DNA of 64,000 nt, from NCBI RefSeq assembly GCF_905147365.1, contig NC_056425.1, positions 8,129,501-8,193,500 on the forward strand, given 5' to 3'. Positions 1 to 10,600 of this stretch are shown one piece after another. Origin of the DNA: Aricia agestis. Its lineage: Eukaryota > Arthropoda > Insecta > Lepidoptera > Lycaenidae. Position 1 is the first letter of the stretch. Every line of letters begins with the position of its first letter. The translations under genes and the position numbers were made by a program. Under the pieces are notes generated by a model. It was given only the letters and a program-made list of their open reading frames with translations. It ran no database searches and was not told the origin of the DNA.

Positions 1-272
1 GCTATTCCTATCTCTAGTAGGGCAAAACCAGAGATAGATAAAATATTGGGAACGGCCGTTAGTGATGCGTTATGTTAAATCCTACACATTTTCGATATCC
101 TTCGCAATGTAACGGTGGTTCCCAATATTCAATCTATCTCTGGTTTGTCATACGACCGATCGCAGCTAACATTGAATTGACATAAAATATATGTCTCTAA
201 TGTCTAATGTGAGCTATTCCTATCTCTAGTAGGGCAAAACCAGAGATAGATCAAATATTGGGAACGGCCGTA
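1..272. repeat. Partial tandem/foldback repeat unit at window start
   Basis: The segment at 1-57 (GCTATTCCTATCTCTAGTAG...GGGAACGGCCGT) recurs at 213-270 in the same orientation. Between them (118-150) lies an inverted version (GGTTCCCAATATTCAATC, TATCTCTGGTTTG). This is a foldback-type repeat cut by the window edge. Confidence 0.6.
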
Positions 273-292
273 AACTAGCGAATGAAATGTCG

Positions 293-502
293 TAGGTCTA
301 CCAGAATCTGACGGCAAAAAGTGAGAAATTAAATTGACTCTAGCAATACCGGGATAATTGGAATAAAACATTTTGATCCTTTTTTTCCTTATAGCGGCTT
401 ATTCTGTGTGTGAAACATGCAAATATAAAATTTTATCCAATGATTAGGGATATTTTTTTTAAATCTGCCCTCAAAATTTGCCATCAGATTCTGGTAGACC
501 TA
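293..502. mobile_element. MITE with 26-bp terminal inverted repeats
   Basis: Left end TAGGTCTACCAGAATCTGAC and right end GTAGACCTA are inverted copies over about 26 bp with one mismatch (AATCTGACGG / AATCTGATGG). The interior is 160 bp of AT-rich DNA without coding capacity. Superfamily not assigned. Confidence 0.7.
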
Positions 503-560
503 TAGTATAATTGATAAAGAACTTCCCAAGGAAAATTAAAATATATTTTTAATGAACGCA

Positions 561-1217
561 TTTTTAGGGTTCCGTACCCAAAGGATAAAAACGGGACCCT
601 ATTACTGAGACTTCGATGTCTGTCCGTCTGTCTCCAGGCTGTAACGCAAGAACGGTAATAGCTAGAGCAGTATTTCCCAAAGTGTGGGTCGTGACCTACT
701 GGTGGGTCGCGAGTAGATTTTGGGTGGGCCCTGATGGTGAACTACGATAAGAATTAACGGGTAAATGCGGCAGCAACATACCGCTGCTTTTTTGTTTTCA
801 TGACGCAAGGTGGGCCGCGAACTTTAAACCTTCTCGTAGATGGGTCGCGGTCCCGACAAGTTTGAGAAACACTGAGCTAGAGAGTTAAAATTTATACAAA
901 ATATGTATTTCTGTTGCCGCTATAACGATAAATACTAAAAACAAAATAAATTTAATATTTACATGGCTCCCATACAACAAACGTGATTTTTTAAACATTT
1001 TTTGCTCGGTTTCAATGATGACAACAGGTAGCCACCTGAAATGTTCACAAAATTCTCAGTTTTATTTATTCTATAGTAAATGATTCATAAAAAATTTAAA
1101 TAAAATTAAAAAATTAAGGTGGCTCCCGTACAAAAAACACATTTTTTCCTTTTTTTGCTCTATAGTGGTACGGAACCCCCTTCGTGCACGAGTCCAACTC
1201 GCACTTGGCTGATTTTT
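561..1217 (-). repeat. Lepidopteran dispersed repeat A (GGCCAAGTGCGAGT...GGGTACGGAACCCTA), copy 1
   Basis: Runs from AGGGTTCCGTACCC to GAGTCCAACTCGCACTTGGC, i.e. reverse orientation of the family. It contains the diagnostic TGTCCGTCTGTC and GTTGCCGCTATAAC blocks. Split by a hAT-like MITE at 668-874. Nine copies or fragments of this family occur in the window. Confidence 0.75.
668..874. mobile_element. hAT-like MITE inserted in repeat A
   Basis: 207 bp with hAT-type ends CAGTATTTCCCAAAGTGTGG and TTTGAGAAACACTG, flanked by a perfect 8-bp duplication AGCTAGAG (660-667 and 875-882). Removing it and one duplication restores the continuity of the surrounding repeat A. Confidence 0.88.
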
Positions 1218-1398
1218 ATTTTAGGTCATATAATATGATCATTTTCATTCTATAGCAGGTAAAAATAAATTATTAAAGCCTCTTTGCTTACATTTCAGTA
1301 TAAATAGAGAAATAAATTAGATTAAATAACATTTTAATACAATTTCATTGTATAAGTTTCAACATGATTATTTATCTAAGTAGGTTCTAAAAGATTAA

Positions 1399-1526
1399 GG
1401 GCCTGTTTCACCACTTTTTGATAAAGTGCCTAATAGGCTATTTATAACTTTTTTGACAGTTTCTCCATACTTGATCTGTCAAGTTAATTGATGGATAGCC
1501 TTATCAGGAAGTGGTGAAACAGGCCC
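1399..1526. mobile_element. Harbinger-like MITE
   Basis: 128-bp foldback with ends GGGCCTGTTTCACCACTT and its inverse (AAGTGGTGAAACAGGCCC), flanked by TAA on both sides. A TAA/TTA duplication and a GGGCCTGTTT terminus are typical of PIF/Harbinger elements. Confidence 0.8.
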
Positions 1527-1942
1527 TAAAAATAGTATAGTAAAAATGTATTGAGCAATACTCAGGATGAGATTTACTAACATAAGTAACAATTAAAACT
1601 TTAATAATTCTAGTATTTAGACTACCTAACTATTCACTTAAGCCTCATAATTTTCTTCTTTTTCCTACGTAAATTCTACTACGACGAAACTTATTTCTAT
1701 TACATTCGTATTTCATCTATTGATTAACAATAAAAATATTATCTACAATGAATTCTTAATACTATTTTAATATTAAATACATTTATACTAAGAAAATTAA
1801 GACTCTAAATTATATTATCTTTGAGGTAAGTGGCACAAAATCAATACTATAGTAATCAATATATTATGTAAGGTAAATAACCTAAGATCTATCTATACAA
1901 AAATTTAAACCCAAGACACGCGTAAACTCAAACTCAAACATT

Positions 1943-1948
1943 TTTATT
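1943..1948 (-). terminator. Polyadenylation signal AATAAA of the membrane-protein gene
   Basis: AATAAA on the minus strand overlaps the TAA that closes the in-frame extension. About 5-35 bases further on there is a GT-rich element (TGTTTGAGTTTGAGTTT, then GTGTCTTGGG), the usual downstream element. Cleavage is expected near 1925. Confidence 0.65.
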
Positions 1949-2246
1949 CAGAATAAATTTTTGCAAATGTTCTCTGAACGTCTACATGATGTAAAGTTGG
2001 AACTGCAAGTAAGACACACACCATTCCAAGTTCTAATACTTGCGCCAAAACTGACGCATATTCCATAGTTTTTATTGAGCACACACATTCATAACTATTA
2101 TTTACGACGCCAACATGACAGTCCAAACAGGGCATCATACTCATAATCAGTACAACATTTTCATCGGTAGTCCAAACCTTGCAGCTTAGAACGCAGTCCG
2201 ATGCGCGGCCCAAACTTAACGTGTAATCGCACTTAAAGTTTTTGGT
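1944..2246 (-). CDS. In-frame extension after the TGA: candidate stop-codon readthrough region
   Basis: Directly after the TGA of the membrane-protein gene the same frame stays open for 100 codons and ends with TAA at 1946-1944. It starts TKNFKCDYTLSLGRASDC and ends VDVQRTFAKIYSE. It is Cys-rich with alternating hydrophobic residues (VLAQVLELGMVCVLLAVP), more like a folded domain than random AT-rich 3' UTR. No splice pair was seen that would remove the TGA. The polyadenylation signal overlaps the second stop, so the mRNA should include this segment. Alternatives: chance ORF in the 3' UTR, or a recent nonsense mutation in a longer ancestral gene. Confidence 0.5.
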   Translation of the reverse strand, partial: TKNFKCDYTLSLGRASDCVLSCKVWTTDENVVLIMSMMPCLDCHVGVVNNSYECVCSIKTMEYASVLAQVLELGMVCVLLAVPTLHHVDVQRTFAKIYSE

Positions 2247-4601
2247 TCAGCACTCCACGGATTGTACGTATGGTGAATCGTCCAAGTTAGTTATGGACGC
2301 CGAAGACGCGCGACCATCGCGACCAGCCACGATAGATATAACACTTCTATGTTCGGAATCACTATCACCACTTAATATAATATCCCGAGCCACTAGACCA
2401 TTTACCTTATCACTATACTCCTCTATCCTCAATTCCTCTAACAGTTTCTTAGAATCGTCAAAATTTCCAAAGAAAACTGAGTCTGTTTCCACGCTTTCGC
2501 CTCCCGACTCGCTAACACCATCGCATAGAGATTCAAAGTCATCTGTATCAGATTCTATAAGTAAAGGAGGCAGCTGTTTTGGTACTGGTTCCAACTGTGG
2601 TACGAATTTTGGCTTCACTTGAAACATGTATCGCGTTTGACGTTTGGAATCATTGGAGTCTGTGCTTAAGTAACCTGAGTCTTCAGTTCTACATAGCCTC
2701 TTCATGTCAGTTCTTCTTGGTCTGTTTCGGTTTGATCGTCTACCGGATCGTCGAGTACTTGTTTCGCTTCTAGAATACGCTGAGAATCTATCTCTTTCTT
2801 CTGATGTTCGTACTCGATCGTTGTTTGGACTACTTCGTGGGGTTTCTCCATTTCGTTTTTGTTTTGGAGGTAGCGGTGGTTTGGGATCATCTAGTTTGTA
2901 AGAATCATCTAATTTGTTTATGTAAGTCGCGAGTTCTGGGCTTCCGTTGGGAACACTCGCTCTTCTTTCGTTGAAAAGACGAAACTCTTTATTGTTCTCT
3001 TGCAGCTTATTCCTAGCTTCGTATATTTGTCTAAGACTTCCAATTTTACGTGTGAAAGCTTCCTTCGGAGGACTACAGTTGTAATTTTGGTTGTTATTAT
3101 TGTTTTGGTTGTTGTTGAATTTTTGTTTAAAGCTACCACCAGATTTCAACAAAATCTTTTCTATCGACCTCTTCTGCTCACAACTTGTTGTACACCTTTT
3201 TGGTTTTCTGTCTAGTGTGTCAGGATCAAAATCTTCAACGTCACTTTGTCTAGTGCACTGAGGGGAACCTGTTACTTTAATAGTCAAGGATCCCGGTTTT
3301 TCCACGAACAAAGCCTCACTTGAATTGCTGTAGTAATCATTACTGTAACTGAGATTCTCATTTGATTTTGTAGATAAATGTTGATACGATGAGTGGTGGT
3401 GATGATGATGATAATGCTGGTTGTATATCAAATTATCCGACAGTCCTTTTATATCTTGCCAACTGCGCATAAACCGTTCCCGTGAAATTTTTATATTGGA
3501 AATATGATTGTCACAGTCATCTCTATTATAAAGATCAGGAGAATACCCCAAAGAAAATCTTCTTGTTTTTATGTGACTCTTTTCCAAGCTATCAAACATT
3601 TCTTGGTTCTCATATAGTGTATTTCGGTGACGATAATTAAACACATCGTTTAATGAGTGTGGCTCCGACCCAGCAACAGATATTATAAGCTTCGGTGTAG
3701 TTAGTGACGTAGTGATATTGTTATTTACATAAAACTCTTCTCCGTCAGTACGTTTACATTGGTTTAGTTCTTGGATAACCGCTTCCATCTTTTGTTTGAC
3801 TTCTAATGAAACTGGTTCAGATTCTAGGTCTTCAGTACTAGTACTCAATGACAAATTATTGGTTATTGGTGGTGGCGGTGGAGGTGGGGTTTGCGGAGGC
3901 GGCGGCATTCTTTTTCTTACCACTCGCGTAGCATGATTTAATGGTTTCCGATCTTTTGAATTCAAGACGTCATGCTCCATTACTTTATTATCATCTTTTG
4001 TTTGCATTATTATTTTATCATTGGACATATTTTTGCCATCTTCTTCAATGTTGATCTCTTTGGTTCTAGTTTCATTGCAATATTCTTGAATTATTGATTC
4101 AGCTACCATCAAATCATCTTCTCTAGTGATTGGATCTATTGAGATAATTTTTGATTCTTGTTTGTCCTTTGATTCTGTTACACGTGGTGTGCCACTTACT
4201 TTGGCAACCGATTTTACAGGTTTCTTAGAGTTTGATATTGGAACTTCGTCCAACCATTTTTGAACTATTTTTTGTTTGTATTCATCACTCACACATGTTT
4301 TACATGAATTAGATCTGGCTAGACCATTAGGTTTTGGTGATTTCGCGCTACTGTCACAACCAGGGCATCCACCACAATGTACCGCTCGACGGCTGTTTTC
4401 ACGTTTTAGGCTTATCACACTAAACCTTCTTGCGTGTCTGACACACGATAGATCCCAACCAAGATCAATTGAATGGTAAAGTTCCTCTTCAGGTATATCC
4501 GATAAAACAGGAACAAATCTCTTTGAATTCATTTTCTCTTTTGCTATCATCATAACTTCTCTTAGCTTCATTAAAAATTCTATAGCTGCTGGTGGTGGAT
4601 T
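2247..4601 (-). CDS. Coding exon 9 (large cytoplasmic exon with TGA stop)
   Basis: A 784-codon open exon after acceptor TTATTTCTCATTTCAG. It begins NPPPAAIEFLMKLREVMMIA, then has a Cys-rich patch (VHCGGCPGCDSS), a polyproline run at roughly the middle, an H6 tract, Asn-rich low complexity, PPLPPKQKR (an SH3-ligand-like motif), an Arg-rich patch and EDSGYLSTDSNDSK. It ends ...DSPYVQSVEC followed by TGA at 2249-2247. The length uninterrupted by stops and the coding-like composition leave no doubt that it is an exon. Confidence 0.92.
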   Translation of the reverse strand, partial: NPPPAAIEFLMKLREVMMIAKEKMNSKRFVPVLSDIPEEELYHSIDLGWDLSCVRHARRFSVISLKRENSRRAVHCGGCPGCDSSAKSPKPNGLARSNSCKTCVSDEYKQKIVQKWLDEVPISNSKKPVKSVAKVSGTPRVTESKDKQESKIISIDPITREDDLMVAESIIQEYCNETRTKEINIEEDGKNMSNDKIIMQTKDDNKVMEHDVLNSKDRKPLNHATRVVRKRMPPPPQTPPPPPPPITNNLSLSTSTEDLESEPVSLEVKQKMEAVIQELNQCKRTDGEEFYVNNNITTSLTTPKLIISVAGSEPHSLNDVFNYRHRNTLYENQEMFDSLEKSHIKTRRFSLGYSPDLYNRDDCDNHISNIKISRERFMRSWQDIKGLSDNLIYNQHYHHHHHHSSYQHLSTKSNENLSYSNDYYSNSSEALFVEKPGSLTIKVTGSPQCTRQSDVEDFDPDTLDRKPKRCTTSCEQKRSIEKILLKSGGSFKQKFNNNQNNNNNQNYNCSPPKEAFTRKIGSLRQIYEARNKLQENNKEFRLFNERRASVPNGSPELATYINKLDDSYKLDDPKPPLPPKQKRNGETPRSSPNNDRVRTSEERDRFSAYSRSETSTRRSGRRSNRNRPRRTDMKRLCRTEDSGYLSTDSNDSKRQTRYMFQVKPKFVPQLEPVPKQLPPLLIESDTDDFESLCDGVSESGGESVETDSVFFGNFDDSKKLLEELRIEEYSDKVNGLVARDIILSGDSDSEHRSVISIVAGRDGRASSASITNLDDSPYVQSVEC

Positions 4602-7600
4602 CTGAAATGAGAAATAAGTTTTTTTCATCTCAACTCCTACAAGTAGCTAGCTAGCTTGTAAAATCATAAATTTGAAAGGGCGAATCAAAGCCTTCTCAGA
4701 ACTTTTAAAATTGAATGTAATACTGACCTTTAAATTCTCAATTTCAAAGAATACTGGATTAAAATACAGTTTTCTTCTGGGTTCACCAGTTGGGGTTGGT
4801 GGTATGCTCTCTATCGCCTTCTCGTACAAACTGCAATCTAGGATCGAGACATCTGAATGTGGAGCCTTTTCTATTTCAGGCGAAGAAGATCTTCTCTGTA
4901 GCCGCTCTGTAAGGCGGTCTGGTGTTGAACAAATGCGGATTCTCTCTTGCCTTTTCCTTCTTGTGTGTACCATTGCTGCGACAATATTTGCGTTTGGGTT
5001 CTGAAACTAGAATTTATAAGTCTGTATCGGGGTTTTCTTTATTGTTTCATCTTTTATCTTGACTGTTTTGCTTACCTTATGTGACATTTTAGAAGAGTCT
5101 ATAGTATCCTCCGTTTGTTCACTAACATCAGAGAGACCAGCGTCAAAATCATTTCTTGCGTCCATATTAAGTAGGGGATTGTTTTTTACTCTCTAAAAAT
5201 ATACGTTTAAAGTTAGTCATATTTTAAATGTAACAATCATAATTCATAATAATATAAGGACATATTTTAAGTTTAATAAGATGAATAAAAGTGATATGAC
5301 AACTTATTTTATTTAAATATTATTTTAAAACTTCAGAAGGGAATACGCACCATACTCCCAATATTCATTCTAGAATCAAAAGACGAATTATTTTCCGTAG
5401 ACATGGTATTGGATAGATTCGACTCTGGATCCTTGAAGTTGCGTTTCTGCCGTCTCTTGTAGTGGACGTATAGGATGATGCCAGCAGCATACACGAAGAC
5501 CAACATTACGACACATACTCCGATGGCCAGGGACTCCAATACGCTTAGCCCCTGACTCCTGGTCGCAGGTTCTGTTGTGACCGTCTCTCCCGCATGAAAG
5601 GGAATTGATCTGACGTCTGGAAAACAGTTTTAGCACTTTAACATTTAAACCGCTTACAGACGAACGGCACTTGTCGACGGCACGCGCCGTCGACAAGTAC
5701 GGTTCTTCTGTAAGAAGCCTAAAATACTTTTATCGCATTTCGCAATTCTAGTAATTTAGTCGACATAAGTCGAATTAATGGTAAATACACTAACTCATAG
5801 TAGAATAGTAGAAATACTATTCTACTATGAGTTAGTGTATTTACTTTTCAAACATAAACCGCTGAACTACTTTTGAAGTTTGGTATGAGGATACTTACCT
5901 ACTTTAGCTCCGGAGAAACTACATCAAATCGTTTTTATCGTTAAAAAATTTGGATTCCTGTCAAAGTTAACAAATATAGCGAAATCTATTAGCTTTTATA
6001 ATTTCATTGGTTTTATCGATGTTCTTTTCAAATAAGAATTTTGGACTAGATGTAAAATAAATTGGCAGCTTCTTCTAAATCTTATTTGCTGTATTAGAGT
6101 TTCTACTATACCATTGCGTGAAGATCCAGCGATACGGAAGGCTGCGCAGGAGGTGGCGATGTAGGCGGCTTTGGGCGCTGAGCAGAGCACGTGAACAGCC
6201 ACCAATCGCCCCTCCAGTCGCGAATGAAGAGCTGATGATCCACGCCACTGTCGGAATAGGATAAGACTTGAACAAAATGTTTTAGAATTGTGGGAGTAAT
6301 AAGCAAATATAATTAAATTAAAAGTACAGTACTTTAAAAACTGAGAGTATTTTTAGAGGGTTACGTAAGTATTTCCCGCAGTGTTTATCGTACTGCATAA
6401 GTTGCAGGGCGTAGCGTTAGTGATTTAAATATCAATTAATAGTAGCGGGGCTACCAAAAGTCAACGTATTACGTAATTCTCTATAATATCTCTAATAAAC
6501 CTAAATTTGTTTGACCATTTTAGATGGAATGAGGGTAGCTAAACAACTATAAGATTGTATGTGTAAGATTGTGTGTGTTTCAACTATGAACAATATTTTG
6601 GTCAACTATGTCTTTATTCTTAAATCTCCTTATTTTTAATGAATTACATGTATTGAGATTTAAAGCTTATCACCAAATCACCCACAAATTATTAAGACGC
6701 CTTAAAGCCGTTTTCTCTGATACCATCAGTTATGTTGGGTATTCGGACACTTTAACAAATTGCCGCTTTGACGCCAAGATTGTTATCGTGTAGACATTCT
6801 GTAAACTGCATTTTACACCTTGAATATGTGGACACTGGACAGTGAACAATCTATGTATACTAACATTAAACATACGAATATTTGCCTGTCTGCTGTATGG
6901 ATTTTTATTAAATTTCATATTATTACCTATTTGGTAGAGATACTTTTTATTCAGAGTTAACTTTAGACTACCATCTTGGAAGTTTAAATCTCCTTTTACA
7001 TATGGAAAGGCTTCAGACAGACACAGACAAAGGGTCTAAACACAAAAATCACATGCCGCTCCACTATCCCCGCTAAGTCGCGGGAACGGTAAAATCCCTC
7101 GCAACTCTACCAGCAGTTGTCAGAACTATAATTTTATGCCGTAGTCGCCCCTTATTAAGAGAACAGGCTTACTTGGGGGGATTATCTAGACCCGTGGTCG
7201 TCAAATTGCGGTCCGCGGGCCGCATGCGGTGGCCGTTATTTATGCGGCCCGCGACGAAGTAAATTATTTGAATGGTCAACCATACTGCACAATGGTTAAA
7301 ATTACGCTAAGTTTAACGATAAACGTAACCGGACAGTTTTGGCCGGTTATCGTTAATGTTTACTTAACAAAATCATAATAATAACCTAATCCAGTTGTTT
7401 TTAAATGGTGGCTCACATATAGGGCCTGTAGGCCTACTACGAAGCCGTTTTGAGACTCAAACAATCGGCTGAGAATGCCACGTCCTGCTCTAACAACGTC
7501 ATTTCACGTATGTTAGAATAGGACGCAACATTCTCGTACGGTTGTTTGAGTCTCAAAACCGTTTCGTGGTACGGGCCCTGATTACAGCTACCGAGTACAG

Positions 7601-10600
7601 TGGCGAGATAGTGTTTTGGACCAATAAAAGCCGAGAGTACTGTCTCGCCAGTCGCCTCTCTACTCGGTAGGTGTAAAAAGGCATTAGTGGGGAACCACTT
7701 TGGAGCGCCCTTCACAATTCACATACTCTGCCGTCTGCGGTCCGGTGGTGCTGGCACTCACATTGTCATGTGTGGCTAGGGTTGCCACCCGTACTTTATT
7801 ATAAAGTATTGTACGTTATTTCAGGCAATTGTACTTTACGAAAATAATAAAGTACGCAAAAATACTTTAGTTCAAACTAGACGACCCGATGAACCTCGTA
7901 TCACCGCGGATCTCTCAATATAAACTCTTCCTGGGCTTCCACGAATGTTTCAAGACCAAAATAAGCCAAAGCGGTTCAGCCGTTCTTGAGTTTAAAGAAA
8001 CTAACAAAGTACAGAATTCATTTTTATTTAAGTATACAGATAATTTTATAAATTGTACCATATTTTTATACTGTGTACTGTTTATTTCTCACCTAAAGAA
8101 GCCAATTTACTTTATTTGCAAAAAATAAAGGTGGCAACCCTATGTGTGACCCTTGGCCAGTATAGTGTGACGACCGCTGATCTACACTCTCCAACTACAA
8201 GTTACTCGAACCTACCTGTAAAGTACAAAGGAAGTGTTGCATGTAGTGGCAAAAAGGTCTAAGTTTGGCCAAGTACCTACCTGCAAGTAAGTGCTGCCCT
8301 CGTCCCTGTAGAGGCCGAAGGGCACGTCGTTGTCCACCAGGTCCCGGAGCGTCACCCAGCCCGACGGCGACAGATACTGGGCGCTCGTCACTGCGCAGAT
8401 CGCGTCCTCCACGTCTGAAGAGTAACAGTTATGTAACTTAACAGTGACATTGACAGTTTATGGCATCCAACCATTCCAACCCTAATAATAGAAGTCTACA
8501 TTTGTTTATCCATACTATTAGTATGGATAAACAAATGTAGAGCATATATAATATTATAAATGCGAAAGTGTATCTGTCTGTCTGTCTGTCACCTCTTCAC
8601 GCCCGAACCGCTGAACCGATTTGGCTGAAATTTGGTATGGAGATATTTTGAGTCCCGGGAAAGGACATAGGATACTTTTTATCCCGGAAAAATGTACGTT
8701 TCCTGCGCGATAAACGAATTTTGGCGCAACGGAGTTGCGGGCGTCATCTAGTTCTATCATAATTGCTAAATAATATACAAGCTGTAACAAAACTAAATGA
8801 TAATACTTTTAGGATGTGTATGTGTCCCTTATACCTATTATAGAGTTCACTGTAAAAGTATCAGCGCTGAAAGAGCAAAATTTTTTTCGTGATTTGTCAA
8901 GGCGCCCAAGCGTCAGGAATTTTTCCACACAAAAGTTAAAAAAAATACTTTTGCAGCGCTGCTACTTTCACAGCGAACGCTATATTATAATACACACCTT
9001 AAAGTTTATCACTCAGTTTTGTTACACCCTGTATATATATTTAACAATAAAATAATTTGTGGCAGTTAGAATGGTTGTTATTTAAACTTAAGCATGCGCT
9101 GGACTGAAGTCTGAACCCACCAACCCCTCTTAAATTTAGGCTATTGCCTATTGCTATGTAGAGCTTGTCAAAAAGTGTAGGTGAGGATAACAAACTATAA
9201 TATAATACCATGTTTTTCTACAACATTGTTAGCAATGCATAGGGACGATTGGGCCAGAAATTTAAGTACCTACACTTACCAGTGAAAATGATTTCCTTGG
9301 AGGGGTAGATGATCTGTCCCTTGAGTGGCAGGTACACGAACGGGATCTGCGGCCGGTCCGATCCACGACCGAATTTGGCCATTGGACATTCTGGAAAGAA
9401 ATCCTAAAATTATAGAAATACTAGATGTCCCGCGCGGCTTCGCCCGCGTAAATTAGAAATTTTACAGAATCCGTAGGTACATTTTCCCATAAAAAATATT
9501 TCCCCCGTTTTTCCCACATTTTCCTGAGTTTCTTCTGTCGTATTAGTCTTAGAGTAATAATATAATATAACCTTCTCGATAAATGATGAGTCTTACTCGA
9601 TAAATGATCTATCTAACACTGAGATAAGTTTTTAAATCGGACCTGTAGTTTCTGAGATTGACGCGTTCAAGCAAACATACTCTTCAGGTTTATAATATTA
9701 GGTAGATATAGTTTTTTTTTAATTATCGCTTGACAAACTCGAGTCTCGATCTAAAAGACTATGAAATGGTATAATATGGTAGTGGTGATGATGATGATGA
9801 TGATGATGAAGAATGTAATTTGCATAGTAGCATATGCTTTCTGTTCTTAAAACAACGCCGAAACTCCCAAACTTGTATCTATAAAGAATCAGGAATTCTC
9901 TCAGCACCTTCCGAACCACGGTATACCAGGTATATCTCGGTGCAAAATCTTACTTGTTGGTAGCATATGCTTAGAATACTTCTCACGAAACCGAAGTCAC
10001 CATATGTTTCCCTATAAGTTTTGAGGAGTTCCCTCGATTACTTATGGATCCTTCATCAGATCACCACTTTTCTGAATATAATACCAAATTGGGATGATAC
10101 CCTATATACCAAAAGAAAAATTTTGAAAATCGGTTTACAAACGGCGGAGTAATCGTTGAATATAAGAAAACGAACATAACACCTCCCCCATTTTGAAAGT
10201 CGGTTAAAATTGTAGCCTATGTGTTATTTATTTAATATTTTAATCAGCACATGAATTAAATAACAACATTTTTTTCAAATTAATCGTAGCACCATCTGTC
10301 AGGAAAAACTAAAATTGAAATAGAATAATATTGAATGCGATGATAGCGCCGTCCGCCGGATCTAATGTAAAACATTCCAAAATCAACAACTCCTTATAAA
10401 TAAGAAATTAATTGAAAAAACATTTTCCAGTAGACCAAACTGTAAATCTAAACCATTCTCGAATCTCCACGAACACACACAAAAAATTTCATCAAAATTG
10501 GTCCAGTCGTTTAGGAGGAGTTCAGTCACATACACACGCACACAAGAAATATATATATTAAGATAAAACTTTTATTTGCACAACAAAACATACATAGCTT

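Noticed and set aside
2247..2249. TGA read as selenocysteine (Cys-TGA context)
   Set aside because: No SECIS-like structure was recognised, and holometabolous insects such as Lepidoptera are known for extensive loss of selenoproteins; readthrough or a plain stop is simpler.
7437..7715. 92-codon minus-strand frame
   Set aside because: Crosses the imperfect foldback at 7439-7567, so the frame arises from repeat structure; no splice context with the host gene.
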